Assembly: GCA_946480065.1 (NCBI GenBank)
Contig: CAMLJA010000089.1
Span: 1 to 7,553, forward strand
Source: an uncultured Thermomonas sp.
GTDB lineage: Bacteria; Pseudomonadota; Gammaproteobacteria; Xanthomonadales; Xanthomonadaceae
Length of the DNA: 7,553 bases
Direction of reading: 5' to 3'
The notes below the pieces were generated by a model. That model was not told the DNA's origin, searched no databases, and saw only the letters and a program-made list of their open reading frames with translations. Positions within the stretch are counted from its first letter, which is position 1. Every line of letters starts with the position of its first letter. Shown in pieces: positions 1 to 6,890 of the stretch. The translations under genes and the position numbers were made by a program.

Positions 1-1833
1 GTCGGCATGTTCGGCATCCAGGGCAACGTCAAGCAGGGCGTGGACGCGGCGAAGGTGGAGGCGATCGCCGACGAGGAGCTGCAGCGGCTGCTGGAGGAGG
101 GCCCCACCGCGGAGGAGCTGGAGCGCGCCAAGACCAGCTTCCGCGCCGGCTTCGTGCGCGGCATCGAGCGCATCGGCGGCTTCGGCGGCAAGGCCGACGC
201 GCTGGCCTCGTGCACCATCTACACCGGCGACCCCGGCTGCTTCCGCGACACCCTGGCCACCATCGACGGCGCCACCGCGGCGCAGCTGGTGGCGGTGGCG
301 AACAAGTGGCTCAAGGGCCACAGCCACACCTTCGTGGTCGAGCCCGGAAAGCGCACGCCGCTGGCCGAGGACCCGGCGGTGAAGCCGGCGCCGATGGTGC
401 TGCCCGCCGTCGACCCCAAGTACGCGACGATCCCCAGCGACGTCGACCGCAGCAAGGGCGTGCCGTCCGTCACCCGCTTCCCGGACCTGAAGTTCCCGAC
501 GCTGCAGCGCGCGACCCTGGCCAACGGCACCGAGGTGGTGCTGGCCGAGCGCCATGACATCCCGGTGGTGCAGGTGAGCTACGAGTTCGGCGGCGGCTAC
601 GCCTCCGACGCCAAGGACCGCCTGGGCGCGGCCAGCTTCGCGATGGGCATGCTGGACGAGGGCGCGGCCGGCATGGACGCGCTGGCGTTCGCCAACCGCG
701 CGCAGGCGCTGGGCGCGCAGCTCGGCGCCAGCGCCGACATCGACGGCTCCGGCGCCTACGTCTCCGCGCTGAAGGACAAGCTGGACCCGTCGCTGCGGCT
801 GTTCGCCGACATGCTGCGCAAGCCGAACTTCGCGCAGGCCGACATCGACCGCGTCAAGGCCAGCTGGATCGCCGGCATCGCGCAGGAGAAGGCCCGTCCC
901 AACGGCGCCGCGCTGCGGGTGCTGCCGCCGCTGCTGTACGGCGACGGCCACCCGTACGGCATCCCGTTCAGCGGCACCGGCACCGGGGCCTCGATCAAGG
1001 CGCTGGGCCGCGACGACCTGGTGGCCTACCACGACGCCTACGTGCGGCCGCAGGGCGCCACCGTGATCGTGGTCGGCGACACCACCCTGGGCGAGATCGT
1101 GCCCAAGCTCAACGCGGTCTTCGGCGACTGGCGCGGCAGCGGCGCGGCGCCCGCGGGCGCGAAGGTGCCGGCGGTCGCGCGCCCCGACGGCGTGCGGGTG
1201 TTCCTGATCGACCAGCCCGGCGCGATCCAGGCCAACATCTTCGCCGGCGAACTGGTGGCATCCACCCGGGACCCGGCGGCCGACGTGTTCGACTTCGCCA
1301 ACAAGGTGCTGGGCGGGCAGTTCTCCGCGCGCCTGAACATGAACCTGCGCGAGGACAAGCACTGGGCCTACGGCGCCTACAGCTTCACCTCCGACGCCGT
1401 CGGCCAGCGCCCGTGGATGGCGTTCGCGCCGGTGCAGATCGACAAGACCGTGCCGGCGCTGCAGGAGATGGTGCGCGAGATCGGCGACTACGCCAGCGGC
1501 GTGAAGCCGGCGACCCAGGCCGAGGTGGACAAGGCGCGCGCCGACGAGATCCACGGCCTGCCGGGCTCGTTCGAGACCGCCGGCGCGGTGATGAACGCGA
1601 TCGGCGACATCGTGCGCTACGACCGCCCGGACGACTACGTCGTGCGGCACGCCGCGCACCTGAAGTCGCTGACCACCGACGAGGTCAACGCCGCGGCGAA
1701 GGCCATCGACCCGAAGGCGCTGACCTGGGTGGTGGTGGGCGACCTGTCGAAGATCGAGCAGCCGATCCGCGCGCTGGACCTGGGCACGGTCACGGTGATC
1801 GACGCCGACGGCAGGCCGGTGGCCGGCAAGTAG
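1..1833 (+). CDS. M16 (insulinase/pitrilysin-like) zinc peptidase family protein, 5'-partial
   Basis: This is the C-terminal 610 residues of a two-domain M16-family protein. The reading frame is open from base 1, so the gene begins upstream; the ATG at 7 is an internal Met. The first ~115 residues look like the end of an N-terminal M16 half. A linker rich in Pro, Ala and Val follows, and a second M16 half starts near base 478 (residues around TLANGTEVVLAERHDIPVV). Where an active M16 half carries the zinc motif HxxEH, this half reads SFAMG (634-648), so it is a non-catalytic partner domain. Any zinc site must lie in the missing N-terminal half. The Arg and Tyr typical of the C-terminal half are kept in LREDKHWAYG (Arg codon 1348, Tyr codon 1369). 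Such proteins in this group are usually exported to the periplasm, but the signal peptide would be outside the window. The family is clear; the substrate is unknown. Confidence 0.88.
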   Translation, partial: VGMFGIQGNVKQGVDAAKVEAIADEELQRLLEEGPTAEELERAKTSFRAGFVRGIERIGGFGGKADALASCTIYTGDPGCFRDTLATIDGATAAQLVAVANKWLKGHSHTFVVEPGKRTPLAEDPAVKPAPMVLPAVDPKYATIPSDVDRSKGVPSVTRFPDLKFPTLQRATLANGTEVVLAERHDIPVVQVSYEFGGGYASDAKDRLGAASFAMGMLDEGAAGMDALAFANRAQALGAQLGASADIDGSGAYVSALKDKLDPSLRLFADMLRKPNFAQADIDRVKASWIAGIAQEKARPNGAALRVLPPLLYGDGHPYGIPFSGTGTGASIKALGRDDLVAYHDAYVRPQGATVIVVGDTTLGEIVPKLNAVFGDWRGSGAAPAGAKVPAVARPDGVRVFLIDQPGAIQANIFAGELVASTRDPAADVFDFANKVLGGQFSARLNMNLREDKHWAYGAYSFTSDAVGQRPWMAFAPVQIDKTVPALQEMVREIGDYASGVKPATQAEVDKARADEIHGLPGSFETAGAVMNAIGDIVRYDRPDDYVVRHAAHLKSLTTDEVNAAAKAIDPKALTWVVVGDLSKIEQPIRALDLGTVTVIDADGRPVAGK

Positions 1834-1858
1834 GCCGGCCGTTCATCCCGCGGTCCCC

Positions 1859-1885
1859 CGATGCCCGCCATCATGGCGGGCATCG
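1859..1885 (+). terminator. Strong hairpin after the M16 gene, probable terminator
   Basis: A perfect 12-bp inverted repeat (CGATGCCCGCCA / TGGCGGGCATCG) closes a 3-base TCA loop 25 bases after the M16 stop codon. The sequence after it, TCGTTTCC, is only weakly T-rich. It fits a rho-independent terminator of the GC-rich kind seen in Xanthomonadaceae. The hairpin ends only 8 bases before the ribosome binding site of the next gene, so it may also lie in that gene's leader. Confidence 0.6.
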
Positions 1886-1893
1886 TCGTTTCC

Positions 1894-1901
1894 GGAGGAG
1901 G
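1894..1901 (+). promoter_or_regulatory. Strong Shine-Dalgarno site for the lipoprotein gene
   Basis: GGAGGAGG lies 6 bases before the ATG at 1908. It fixes that start within a reading frame that is open from much further upstream. Confidence 0.8.
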
Positions 1902-1907
1902 CCTGCC

Positions 1908-2222
1908 ATGCGTTCCATCCTTCCCGCCGCCGCCGCGGTACTCAGCCTGGCGCTGTCCGGCTGCACCTTCGTCCACATGGCCCCGGGCGCCGCGCGGGTG
2001 AAGGTGCTGGCCGCCGCCCCCACCGGCTGCGTGCAGCGCGGCGAGGTGGCGGTGTCGGTCAGGGACCGCCTGGGCCCGTACGAGCGCAGCGAGGCGCAGG
2101 TGCGCGACGAGCTGGAGACGCTGGCGCGCAACGAGGCCCCGGGCGTGGGCGCGGACACCATCAGCCCGCTTTCGCCGCCGCGCGACGGCGAGCAGCGCTG
2201 GGCGATGTGGCGCTGCGGCTGA
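1908..2222 (+). CDS. Small DUF4156-type lipoprotein
   Basis: This 104-residue exported lipoprotein has a hydrophobic signal sequence (residues 4-17) and a lipobox, LSGC, with lipidation expected at Cys19. The residue after the cysteine is Thr rather than Asp, which favours sorting to the outer membrane. The mature part has a cysteine in TGCVQRGEV (Cys41), the segment RDELETLARNEA, then GADTI and a C-terminal WRCG (Cys103). Two cysteines in these places are what I recall of DUF4156 proteins, which resemble the RcsF fold, and they may form a disulphide; this comes from memory, not a search. The start is chosen from the GGAGGAGG site. The function is unknown. It lies between the M16 gene and oleA with no visible tie to olefin synthesis. 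Confidence 0.85.
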   Translation: MRSILPAAAAVLSLALSGCTFVHMAPGAARVKVLAAAPTGCVQRGEVAVSVRDRLGPYERSEAQVRDELETLARNEAPGVGADTISPLSPPRDGEQRWAMWRCG

Positions 2223-2272
2223 ACCTGGCACGCCAACGAGCTGAACCGGGATCACAGTACCACTCAATACGC

Positions 2273-2301
2273 CTGCGTACGGATGCGAAAACCGCTATCC
2301 T
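2273..2301 (+). promoter_or_regulatory. Possible oleA promoter
   Basis: The 122 bases between the lipoprotein stop and oleA include a stretch (about 2251-2301) less GC-rich than its surroundings. TATCCT at 2296-2301 resembles a -10 box. The bases 17 upstream (CTGCGT, 2273-2278) are a poor -35 match. Transcription from here would give a leader of about 40 bases. The call is weak and based on sequence pattern alone. Confidence 0.3.
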
Positions 2302-2344
2302 GCGCGGTTCCGGCGCGATGTCCGCGCCCGCCCGAGTGCGCCCC

Positions 2345-3361
2345 ATGCTGTTCCAACACGTCGCCATCGCCGGCCTGGCCCACATCGACGCGCCGCGTCG
2401 GCTGACCTCCGACGAGATCAACGCCCGGCTGAAGCCGACCCTGGACCGGCTGGGCATCAAGACCGACGTGCTCGGCGACATCGCAGGCATCCACGCGCGC
2501 CGGCTGTGGGACGGCGACGTGCAGGCCTCGGACGCGGCCACCCTGGCCGGCGTCAAGGCGCTGGCCGACGCCGGCATCGACCCGGACAAGGTCGGCCTGC
2601 TGGTCAACACCTCGGTCAGCCGCGACTACCTGGAGCCGTCCACCGCCTCGATCGTGTCCGGCAACCTCGGGCTGCCCGACACCTGCCAGAACTTCGACGT
2701 GGCCAACGCCTGCCTGGCCTTCATCAACGGCATGGACATCGCCAGCCGGATGATCGAGCGCGGCGAGATCGACTACGCGCTGATCGTGGACGGCGAAACC
2801 GCCAACCTGGCCTACGAGAAGACGCTGGAGCGGATGACCCGCGCCGACGTCAGCGAGGACGACTTCCGCAACGAGCTGGCCACCCTCACCCTGGGTTCCG
2901 GCGCCGCCGCCATGGTGCTGGCCCGCGCCGAGCTGGCCCCGGGCGCGCCGCGCTACAAGGGCGGCGTCACCCGCGCGGCCACCGAGTGGAACAAGCTGTG
3001 CCGCGGCAACCTGGACGGCATGATCACCGACACCCGGATGCTGCTGATCGAGGGCATCAAGCTGGCCACCAAGACCTTCGAGGCGGCCAAGCAGAAGCTC
3101 GGCTGGGTGGCGGCGGAGCTGGACGAGTTCGTGATCCACCAGGTCAGCAAGGTCCACACCGCGGCCTTCACCAAGGCGATGGGCATCGATCCGAAGAAGG
3201 TCATGACCATCTTCAACGAGCACGGCAACATCGGCCCGGCCAGCGTGCCGATCGTGCTGAGCAAGCTGCGCGAGATGGGCCGGCTGAAGAAGGGCGACCG
3301 GGTGGCGCTGCTGGGGATCGGCTCGGGGCTGAACTGCTCGATGGCCGAAGTGGTCTGGTGA
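2345..3361 (+). CDS. oleA: OleA, acyl-CoA head-to-head condensing enzyme (thiolase superfamily)
   Basis: OleA carries out the first committed step of long-chain olefin synthesis, a non-decarboxylative Claisen condensation of two fatty acyl-CoAs to a 2-alkyl-3-ketoacid in the cytoplasm. The protein is 338 residues, the length I recall for the Xanthomonas campestris enzyme, and begins [17 protein letters not shown] as that family does. The catalytic Cys is in DVANACLAF (Cys123), the Glu in YLEPSTAS (Glu97), the His in VIHQVS (His265) and the Asn in EHGNIGPAS (Asn295). These match the X. campestris residues published as Cys143, Glu117, His285 and Asn315 after a constant shift of 20, which probably reflects an added tag. 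An in-frame ATG at 2318 would add nine residues, and the frame is open from 2207 inside the lipoprotein gene. Neither candidate start has a clear Shine-Dalgarno site, so the start rests on family length. It leads a tight group with yjdM and oleB. Confidence 0.96.
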   Translation: MLFQHVAIAGLAHIDAPRRLTSDEINARLKPTLDRLGIKTDVLGDIAGIHARRLWDGDVQASDAATLAGVKALADAGIDPDKVGLLVNTSVSRDYLEPSTASIVSGNLGLPDTCQNFDVANACLAFINGMDIASRMIERGEIDYALIVDGETANLAYEKTLERMTRADVSEDDFRNELATLTLGSGAAAMVLARAELAPGAPRYKGGVTRAATEWNKLCRGNLDGMITDTRMLLIEGIKLATKTFEAAKQKLGWVAAELDEFVIHQVSKVHTAAFTKAMGIDPKKVMTIFNEHGNIGPASVPIVLSKLREMGRLKKGDRVALLGIGSGLNCSMAEVVW

Positions 3362-3363
3362 GG
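3359..3363 (+). promoter_or_regulatory. Shine-Dalgarno site supporting the yjdM TTG start
   Basis: TGAGG overlaps the oleA stop codon and lies 5 bases before the TTG at 3369. It supports that unusual start and suggests translation coupled to oleA. Confidence 0.5.
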
Positions 3364-3368
3364 CGCGC

Positions 3369-3719
3369 TTGAGCGACGCCACGTTGCCGCCGTGCCCGCA
3401 GTGCGGCTCGGCCTACGCCTACCAGGACGGCGCCCGGCTGGTCTGCCCGGAATGCGGCCACGAATGGACTCCGGGCGAAGTTGCCGCCGACCCTGATGCG
3501 CTGGTGGTGCGCGACGCCGTCGGCAACCTGCTCGCCGATGGCGACAGCGTCACCGTGGCCAGGGACCTGAAGGTGAAGGGCGCCGCCAACGCGCTCAAGG
3601 TCGGCACCAGGATCAAGGGCATCCGCCTGGTCGACGGCGCGGACGGCCACAACATCGATTGCAGGAGCGACGGTTTCGGCGCGATGCGGCTGAAATCGGA
3701 GTTCTTGAAGAAGGCCTGA
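3369..3719 (+). CDS. yjdM: YjdM/PhnA-like zinc-ribbon protein
   Basis: This 116-residue protein starts at TTG seven bases after the oleA stop. The N-terminal zinc ribbon has two CxxC pairs, CPQC (Cys9, Cys12) and CPEC (Cys26, Cys29). The C-terminal domain carries the family signature: [32 protein letters not shown] and [11 protein letters not shown]. It closely resembles E. coli YjdM (about 111 residues, formerly PhnA), once named for alkylphosphonate use but not a proven phosphonate enzyme; its biochemical role is unsettled. The placement between oleA and oleB implies co-transcription, but no role in olefin synthesis can be read from the sequence. All four cysteines are present, so metal binding is likely. 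The family call is secure; the function is not. Confidence 0.9.
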   Translation: MSDATLPPCPQCGSAYAYQDGARLVCPECGHEWTPGEVAADPDALVVRDAVGNLLADGDSVTVARDLKVKGAANALKVGTRIKGIRLVDGADGHNIDCRSDGFGAMRLKSEFLKKA

Positions 3720-3742
3720 CACGCCCCTTGTCCGCCTCGCCC

Positions 3743-4645
3743 GTGAACCTCCCCGACTATTCCTTCACCCCGCGGCGCTTCGAGGTCCGCCCCGGCATCG
3801 CCATGTCCTTCCTCGACGAAGGCCCGCGCGATGGCGAGGTGGTCGTGATGCTGCACGGGAATCCGTCGTGGAGCTTCTACTGGCGGCACCTGGTGTCGGG
3901 GCTGTCGGACCGCTACCGTTGCATCGTGCCGGACCACGTGGGCATGGGCCTGTCGGACAAGCCGGACGATGCGCCAGGCGCCGTGCCGCGGTACGACTAC
4001 ACCCTGCAGTCGCGTATCGACGACCTCGACGCGCTGCTGCGGCACCTGGGCATCGACGGCCCGGTGACGCTGGCGGTGCACGACTGGGGCGGGATGATCG
4101 GCTTCGGCTGGGCGCTGCGCGATCCCGCGCGCGTGCGGCGGCTGGTCATCACCAATACCGCCGCGTTCCCGCTGCCGGCGGCCAAGCGCTTCCCGGCGCG
4201 GCTGGCGATGGGCCGAGACTCGCGCCTGGGCGGCTGGCTGATCCGCCGCTTCAACCTGTTTGCGCGCGGCGCGGCCTGGTTCGGCACTAGGCGCTCGCTG
4301 CCGAAGGGCGTGCGCGCGGCCTATGCCGGCGTGTACGACGGCTGGGACAACGCGATCTCCACCCTGCGCTTCATGCAGGACATCCCGCTGCACGAGGGCG
4401 ACCGCGCGATGCCGCTGGTGCGCGCCGCCGCCGCCGCGCTCCCGGGCTACGCCGACCGCCCGGCCTTCATCGGCTGGGGGCTGCGCGACTTCGTGTTCGA
4501 CCGCCACTTCCTGGCCGGCTTCCGCGCCGCGCTGCCGGCGGCCGAGGTGCATGCGTTCGAGGACGCCGGCCACTACGTGCTGGAGGACAAGCACGAGGTG
4601 CTGGTGCCAGCGATCCGGCGTTTCCTCGACGCGCATCCCGCCTAA
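3743..4645 (+). CDS. oleB: OleB, beta-lactone decarboxylase (alpha/beta hydrolase, haloalkane-dehalogenase-like)
   Basis: OleB performs the last step of olefin synthesis, splitting CO2 from the cis-beta-lactone made by OleC to leave a cis-olefin. The 300-residue protein has an alpha/beta-hydrolase fold. HGNPSW (38-43) supplies the oxyanion and Asn40 site, the nucleophile is Asp114 in HDWGG, a likely acid is Asp249 in GLRDFVFD, and the catalytic His277 is in AGHYVLED. The Trp after the nucleophile and the Asn of HGNP are shared with haloalkane dehalogenases. From the GTG start at 3743 the nucleophile and His fall at 114 and 277, the numbers I recall for X. campestris OleB. A TTG at 3728 would add five residues and leave only 8 bases after yjdM. 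Neither has a good Shine-Dalgarno site; GAAGAAGG at 3707-3714 is 13 bases from the TTG. The frame open from 3659 overlaps yjdM and is not the start. It is a separate gene, not an OleBC fusion. Confidence 0.94.
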   Translation: MNLPDYSFTPRRFEVRPGIAMSFLDEGPRDGEVVVMLHGNPSWSFYWRHLVSGLSDRYRCIVPDHVGMGLSDKPDDAPGAVPRYDYTLQSRIDDLDALLRHLGIDGPVTLAVHDWGGMIGFGWALRDPARVRRLVITNTAAFPLPAAKRFPARLAMGRDSRLGGWLIRRFNLFARGAAWFGTRRSLPKGVRAAYAGVYDGWDNAISTLRFMQDIPLHEGDRAMPLVRAAAAALPGYADRPAFIGWGLRDFVFDRHFLAGFRAALPAAEVHAFEDAGHYVLEDKHEVLVPAIRRFLDAHPA

Positions 4646-4666
4646 TCGCCAACGATCGGCTGCAAA

Positions 4667-4727
4667 GGATGGGGTGGGCATTCGCGTAGCGGCATTTCGA
4701 GCCGCGTAGCGAATGCCCACCCCATCC
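4667..4727. repeat. Long palindrome (REP-like) between oleB and ykgJ
   Basis: Two 19-base arms (4667-4685 and 4709-4727) are perfect reverse complements. Inside them a 5-bp stem (GCGGC 4689-4693, GCCGC 4701-4705) closes a 7-base loop. A GTA/GTA internal mismatch separates the two helices. Three copies of GCGTAGCG occur at 4684, 4704 and 4728, the last outside the palindrome. The GTAG at the foot of the inner stem recalls REP elements such as the GTAG-type palindromes of Stenotrophomonas. No T-tract follows on either strand, so a classical terminator is less likely. The palindrome lies between the converging ends of oleB and ykgJ, where such repeats commonly sit. Confidence 0.7.
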
Positions 4728-4751
4728 GCGTAGCGGAAGCTGCCCGCCTCT

Positions 4752-5135
4752 TCAGGCCTCCGGCAGCGGATTGCGCTCCGCGTCCGGCACCCCTACCCAA
4801 TCCGCCGGCGTCAGCAGCGGCAGGCCGTGCGCCAGCCGGGCCTTGTCGCACTGCGGGCTGGCGGCGCCGAACTCCCAGCTGGCCGGCACCAGCGCGCACA
4901 CCGATGGCCGCCGCTCGTGGATGGTGCAGTGGCTGTAGCGGCCGATGTCGGCGTCCAGCGCCACGCAGCGCGGCTGCGCCTGCGAGGTGCCGCGCATCGC
5001 GCGCTCGTGGGTGCGCAGCGGCTCGGTGAGGTCGAACGGCACGCGCCCGCCGAGCTCGGGCTCGGTTTCCGACCAGTGGAAGGCGACCCGGAAGAACGCG
5101 CAGCAGGCGCCGCAGGTGAGGCACGGATGGGGCAT
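4752..5135 (-). CDS. YkgJ-type cysteine-cluster protein (CxxCxxCC)
   Basis: This small 127-residue protein is encoded against the ole genes. Its N-terminus, MPHPCLTCGACC, carries the CxxCxxCC signature (Cys5, 8, 11, 12) of the YkgJ/UPF0153 family (PF03692). Cys57 in RCVALD, Cys70 in YSHCTIHERRPSVC, Cys80 in the same segment and Cys96 in PQCDKA make eight cysteines, consistent with a metal or iron-sulfur cluster. The family has no firmly assigned function. The start is the first Met before the cysteine motif. The same frame stays open for hundreds of codons upstream, but that is the GC-rich shadow of oleC and lacks family sequence. The Shine-Dalgarno site is weak. The gene converges on oleB and diverges from oleC, so it interrupts co-transcription of the ole genes. 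I recall similar small genes in xanthomonad ole loci, but cannot check that here. Confidence 0.88.
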   Translation of the reverse strand: MPHPCLTCGACCAFFRVAFHWSETEPELGGRVPFDLTEPLRTHERAMRGTSQAQPRCVALDADIGRYSHCTIHERRPSVCALVPASWEFGAASPQCDKARLAHGLPLLTPADWVGVPDAERNPLPEA

Positions 5136-5177
5136 GCGGGCGGCCTGCGCGGACGGGCGCGACGGGGGCGGGCGCGC

Positions 5178-5205
5178 ATTCTGACGCGTCCACGGCCGGG
5201 CGCAA
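5178..5205 (-). promoter_or_regulatory. Possible ykgJ promoter
   Basis: Read on the minus strand, TTGCGC (5205-5200) and CAGAAT (5183-5178) are 16 bases apart and resemble -35 and -10 boxes. The leader would be about 35 bases before the ATG at 5135. It lies in the 99-base gap shared with the divergent oleC gene. This is pattern evidence only. Confidence 0.35.
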
Positions 5206-5222
5206 GAGGGGCGCGGAGCGGC

Positions 5223-5228
5223 GACAAT
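5223..5228 (+). promoter_or_regulatory. Possible -10 box for a leaderless oleC-oleD transcript
   Basis: GACAAT matches four of six consensus -10 positions, including the key second A and last T. It ends exactly six bases before the oleC ATG, so transcription would begin at or next to the start codon. There is no Shine-Dalgarno site at the usual distance; GGAG at 5215-5218 is 16 bases away. No good -35 box is seen 17 bases upstream. Confidence 0.4.
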
Positions 5229-5234
5229 GGGCCC

Positions 5235-6890
5235 ATGTCCGACCCCTGCAACATCGCCGCCGCGCTGCCGCGGCTCGCCCGCGAGCGCCCCGGCCAGGTG
5301 GCGATGCGCTGCCCGGGCCGGGGCGGGCGCTACGACGTGGCGCTGACCTACGCCCAGCTGGACGCGCGCAGCGACGCCATCGCCGCCGGCCTGGCCCGGC
5401 GCGGCATCCGCCGCGGCACCCGCACCGTGGTGATGGTGCGGCCCACGCCGGCGTTCTTCCTGCTGATGTTCGCGCTGTTCAAGGCGGGCGCGGTGCCGGT
5501 GCTGGTGGATCCCGGCATCGACCGGCGCGCGCTGCGGCAGTGCCTGGACGAGGCGCGGCCGGAGGCGTTCGTCGGCATCCCGCTGGCGATGCTGGCGAAG
5601 GCGCTGCTGGGCTGGGCGCGCGCGGCAACGGTGCGCATCACCACCGGGCGCTGGCCGCTGCTGGCCGATGCCACCCTGGCGCGCATCGAGGCCGACGGCG
5701 CCGGCGCGGGTCCGCAGCTGGCCGCTACCGACGGCGAGGACGTGGCCGCGATCCTGTTCACCAGCGGCAGCACCGGCGTGCCCAAGGGCGTGGTGTACCG
5801 GCACCGCCATTTCGTCGCCCAGCTCCGGATGCTGGGCGAGGCCTTCGGCATCGCGCCCGGCGGCATCGACTTCCCCACCTTCCCGCCGTTCGCGCTGTTC
5901 GATCCCGCGCTGGGGCTGACCAGCATCATTCCCGACATGGACCCCACGCGGCCGGCGCAGGCAGACCCGCGCAAGCTGCATGCGGCGATCCAACACTTCG
6001 GCGTGACCCAGCTGTTCGGCTCGCCGGCATTGATGGGGGTGCTGGCCGCGCACGGAGAAAAACTGCCCGGCGTGCAGCGGGTGACCAGCGCCGGCGCGCC
6101 GGTGCCGCCGGCCGTGGTGCGGCGGATGCTGGAGCTGCTGCCGGCGGATGCGCAACTGTGGACGCCCTACGGCGCCACCGAGTGCCTGCCGGTGGCGGTG
6201 ATCGAAGGCCGCGAACTGCTGACCCTGCGCGGGCGCACCGAGGCCGGCGCCGGCACCTGCGTGGGCCGGCCGGTGGCGGGCAACACCGTGCGGATCATCC
6301 ATATCGACGATGGCGCGATCCCCGACTGGCATGACGGCCTGCAGGTCGCGCCGGGGCAGGTGGGCGAAATCACGGTCGCCGGCCCCAGCGCCACCGATGC
6401 CTACTTCAACCGCGACGCGCAGACGACGCTGGCGAAGATCCGCGAAACCCTGTCCGATGGCGGCACACGCATCGTCCACCGCATGGGCGACCTCGGCTGG
6501 TTCGATGCCGAGGGGCGGCTGTGGTTCTGCGGGCGCAAGTCGCAGCGCGTCGTCGTCGATGCGCAGGCCACGCTGTGCACCGAACAGGTCGAGCCGGTGT
6601 TCAACGCCCACCCGCAGGTGCGGCGCACGGCGCTGGTCGGCGTCGGCCCGGCCGGCGCGCAGCGCCCCGTGCTGTGCGTGGAACTGCAGGCCGGCACGCG
6701 CGCGCGCGAGTGGCCGCGGATTGCCGGCGAACTGCGCCACCTCGCGGATGGCTTCGTGCACACCGCGAAGATCGAGCGGTTCCTGCGTTACCCGGGGCAG
6801 TTCCCGGTGGACATCCGCCACAACGCCAAGATCGGCCGCGAGAAGCTGGCGGCCTGGGCGGCGAAGCAGCCGGCGAGGGACGAAGCATGA
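5235..6890 (+). CDS. oleC: OleC, ATP-dependent beta-lactone synthetase (AMP-forming ligase superfamily)
   Basis: OleC converts the 2-alkyl-3-hydroxyacid from OleD into a beta-lactone, using ATP and giving AMP and pyrophosphate. The 551-residue protein has the ANL-superfamily order. The P-loop [11 protein letters not shown] is at 175-185, YGATE (Tyr312 to Glu316) is the adenine and magnesium motif, and Asp419 in GDLGWFD is the ribose-binding Asp. The hinge region follows with GRKSQ (Arg434, Lys435), and the C-terminal lobe ends with the catalytic-type lysine Lys532 in NAKIG. The LFGSPALMG and TSAGAPVP segments also fit OleC. The start is the ATG at 5235, giving [15 protein letters not shown]; the frame is open from 4827, but that stretch lies opposite ykgJ and lacks homology. 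The 3' end overlaps oleD by four bases (ATGA), indicating translational coupling. A generic acyl-CoA ligase is the alternative, but the neighbours make OleC far more likely. Confidence 0.95.
   Translation: MSDPCNIAAALPRLARERPGQVAMRCPGRGGRYDVALTYAQLDARSDAIAAGLARRGIRRGTRTVVMVRPTPAFFLLMFALFKAGAVPVLVDPGIDRRALRQCLDEARPEAFVGIPLAMLAKALLGWARAATVRITTGRWPLLADATLARIEADGAGAGPQLAATDGEDVAAILFTSGSTGVPKGVVYRHRHFVAQLRMLGEAFGIAPGGIDFPTFPPFALFDPALGLTSIIPDMDPTRPAQADPRKLHAAIQHFGVTQLFGSPALMGVLAAHGEKLPGVQRVTSAGAPVPPAVVRRMLELLPADAQLWTPYGATECLPVAVIEGRELLTLRGRTEAGAGTCVGRPVAGNTVRIIHIDDGAIPDWHDGLQVAPGQVGEITVAGPSATDAYFNRDAQTTLAKIRETLSDGGTRIVHRMGDLGWFDAEGRLWFCGRKSQRVVVDAQATLCTEQVEPVFNAHPQVRRTALVGVGPAGAQRPVLCVELQAGTRAREWPRIAGELRHLADGFVHTAKIERFLRYPGQFPVDIRHNAKIGREKLAAWAAKQPARDEA

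Noticed and set aside
1413..1907. Long upstream extension of the lipoprotein reading frame
   Set aside because: It overlaps the M16 gene, is rich in Arg and Gly, and would bury the signal peptide. The strong ribosome binding site at 1894 sets the start at 1908.
2264..3382. A 372-codon open frame on the minus strand opposite oleA
   Set aside because: Its composition is low-complexity Gly, His, Val and Gln with no recognisable motif, while the plus strand encodes a clear OleA.
3659..3742. ATG at 3659 as the start of oleB
   Set aside because: It lies inside yjdM and would add 28 residues without family similarity. The GTG at 3743 places the catalytic residues at the expected numbers.
3413..4720. 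Minus-strand open frames opposite yjdM and oleB
   Set aside because: No motifs are seen and the composition is typical of antisense shadows. The palindrome and intergenic repeat lie within their extent.
4827..5234. Upstream extension of the oleC reading frame
   Set aside because: It lies opposite ykgJ and has no resemblance to OleC. The family start fits the ATG at 5235.
4752..6821. A 689-codon open frame on the minus strand
   Set aside because: Only its last 127 codons resemble a known family. The rest lies opposite oleC, is dominated by Ala, Arg, Gly and Gln, and is the expected shadow of a GC-rich gene.
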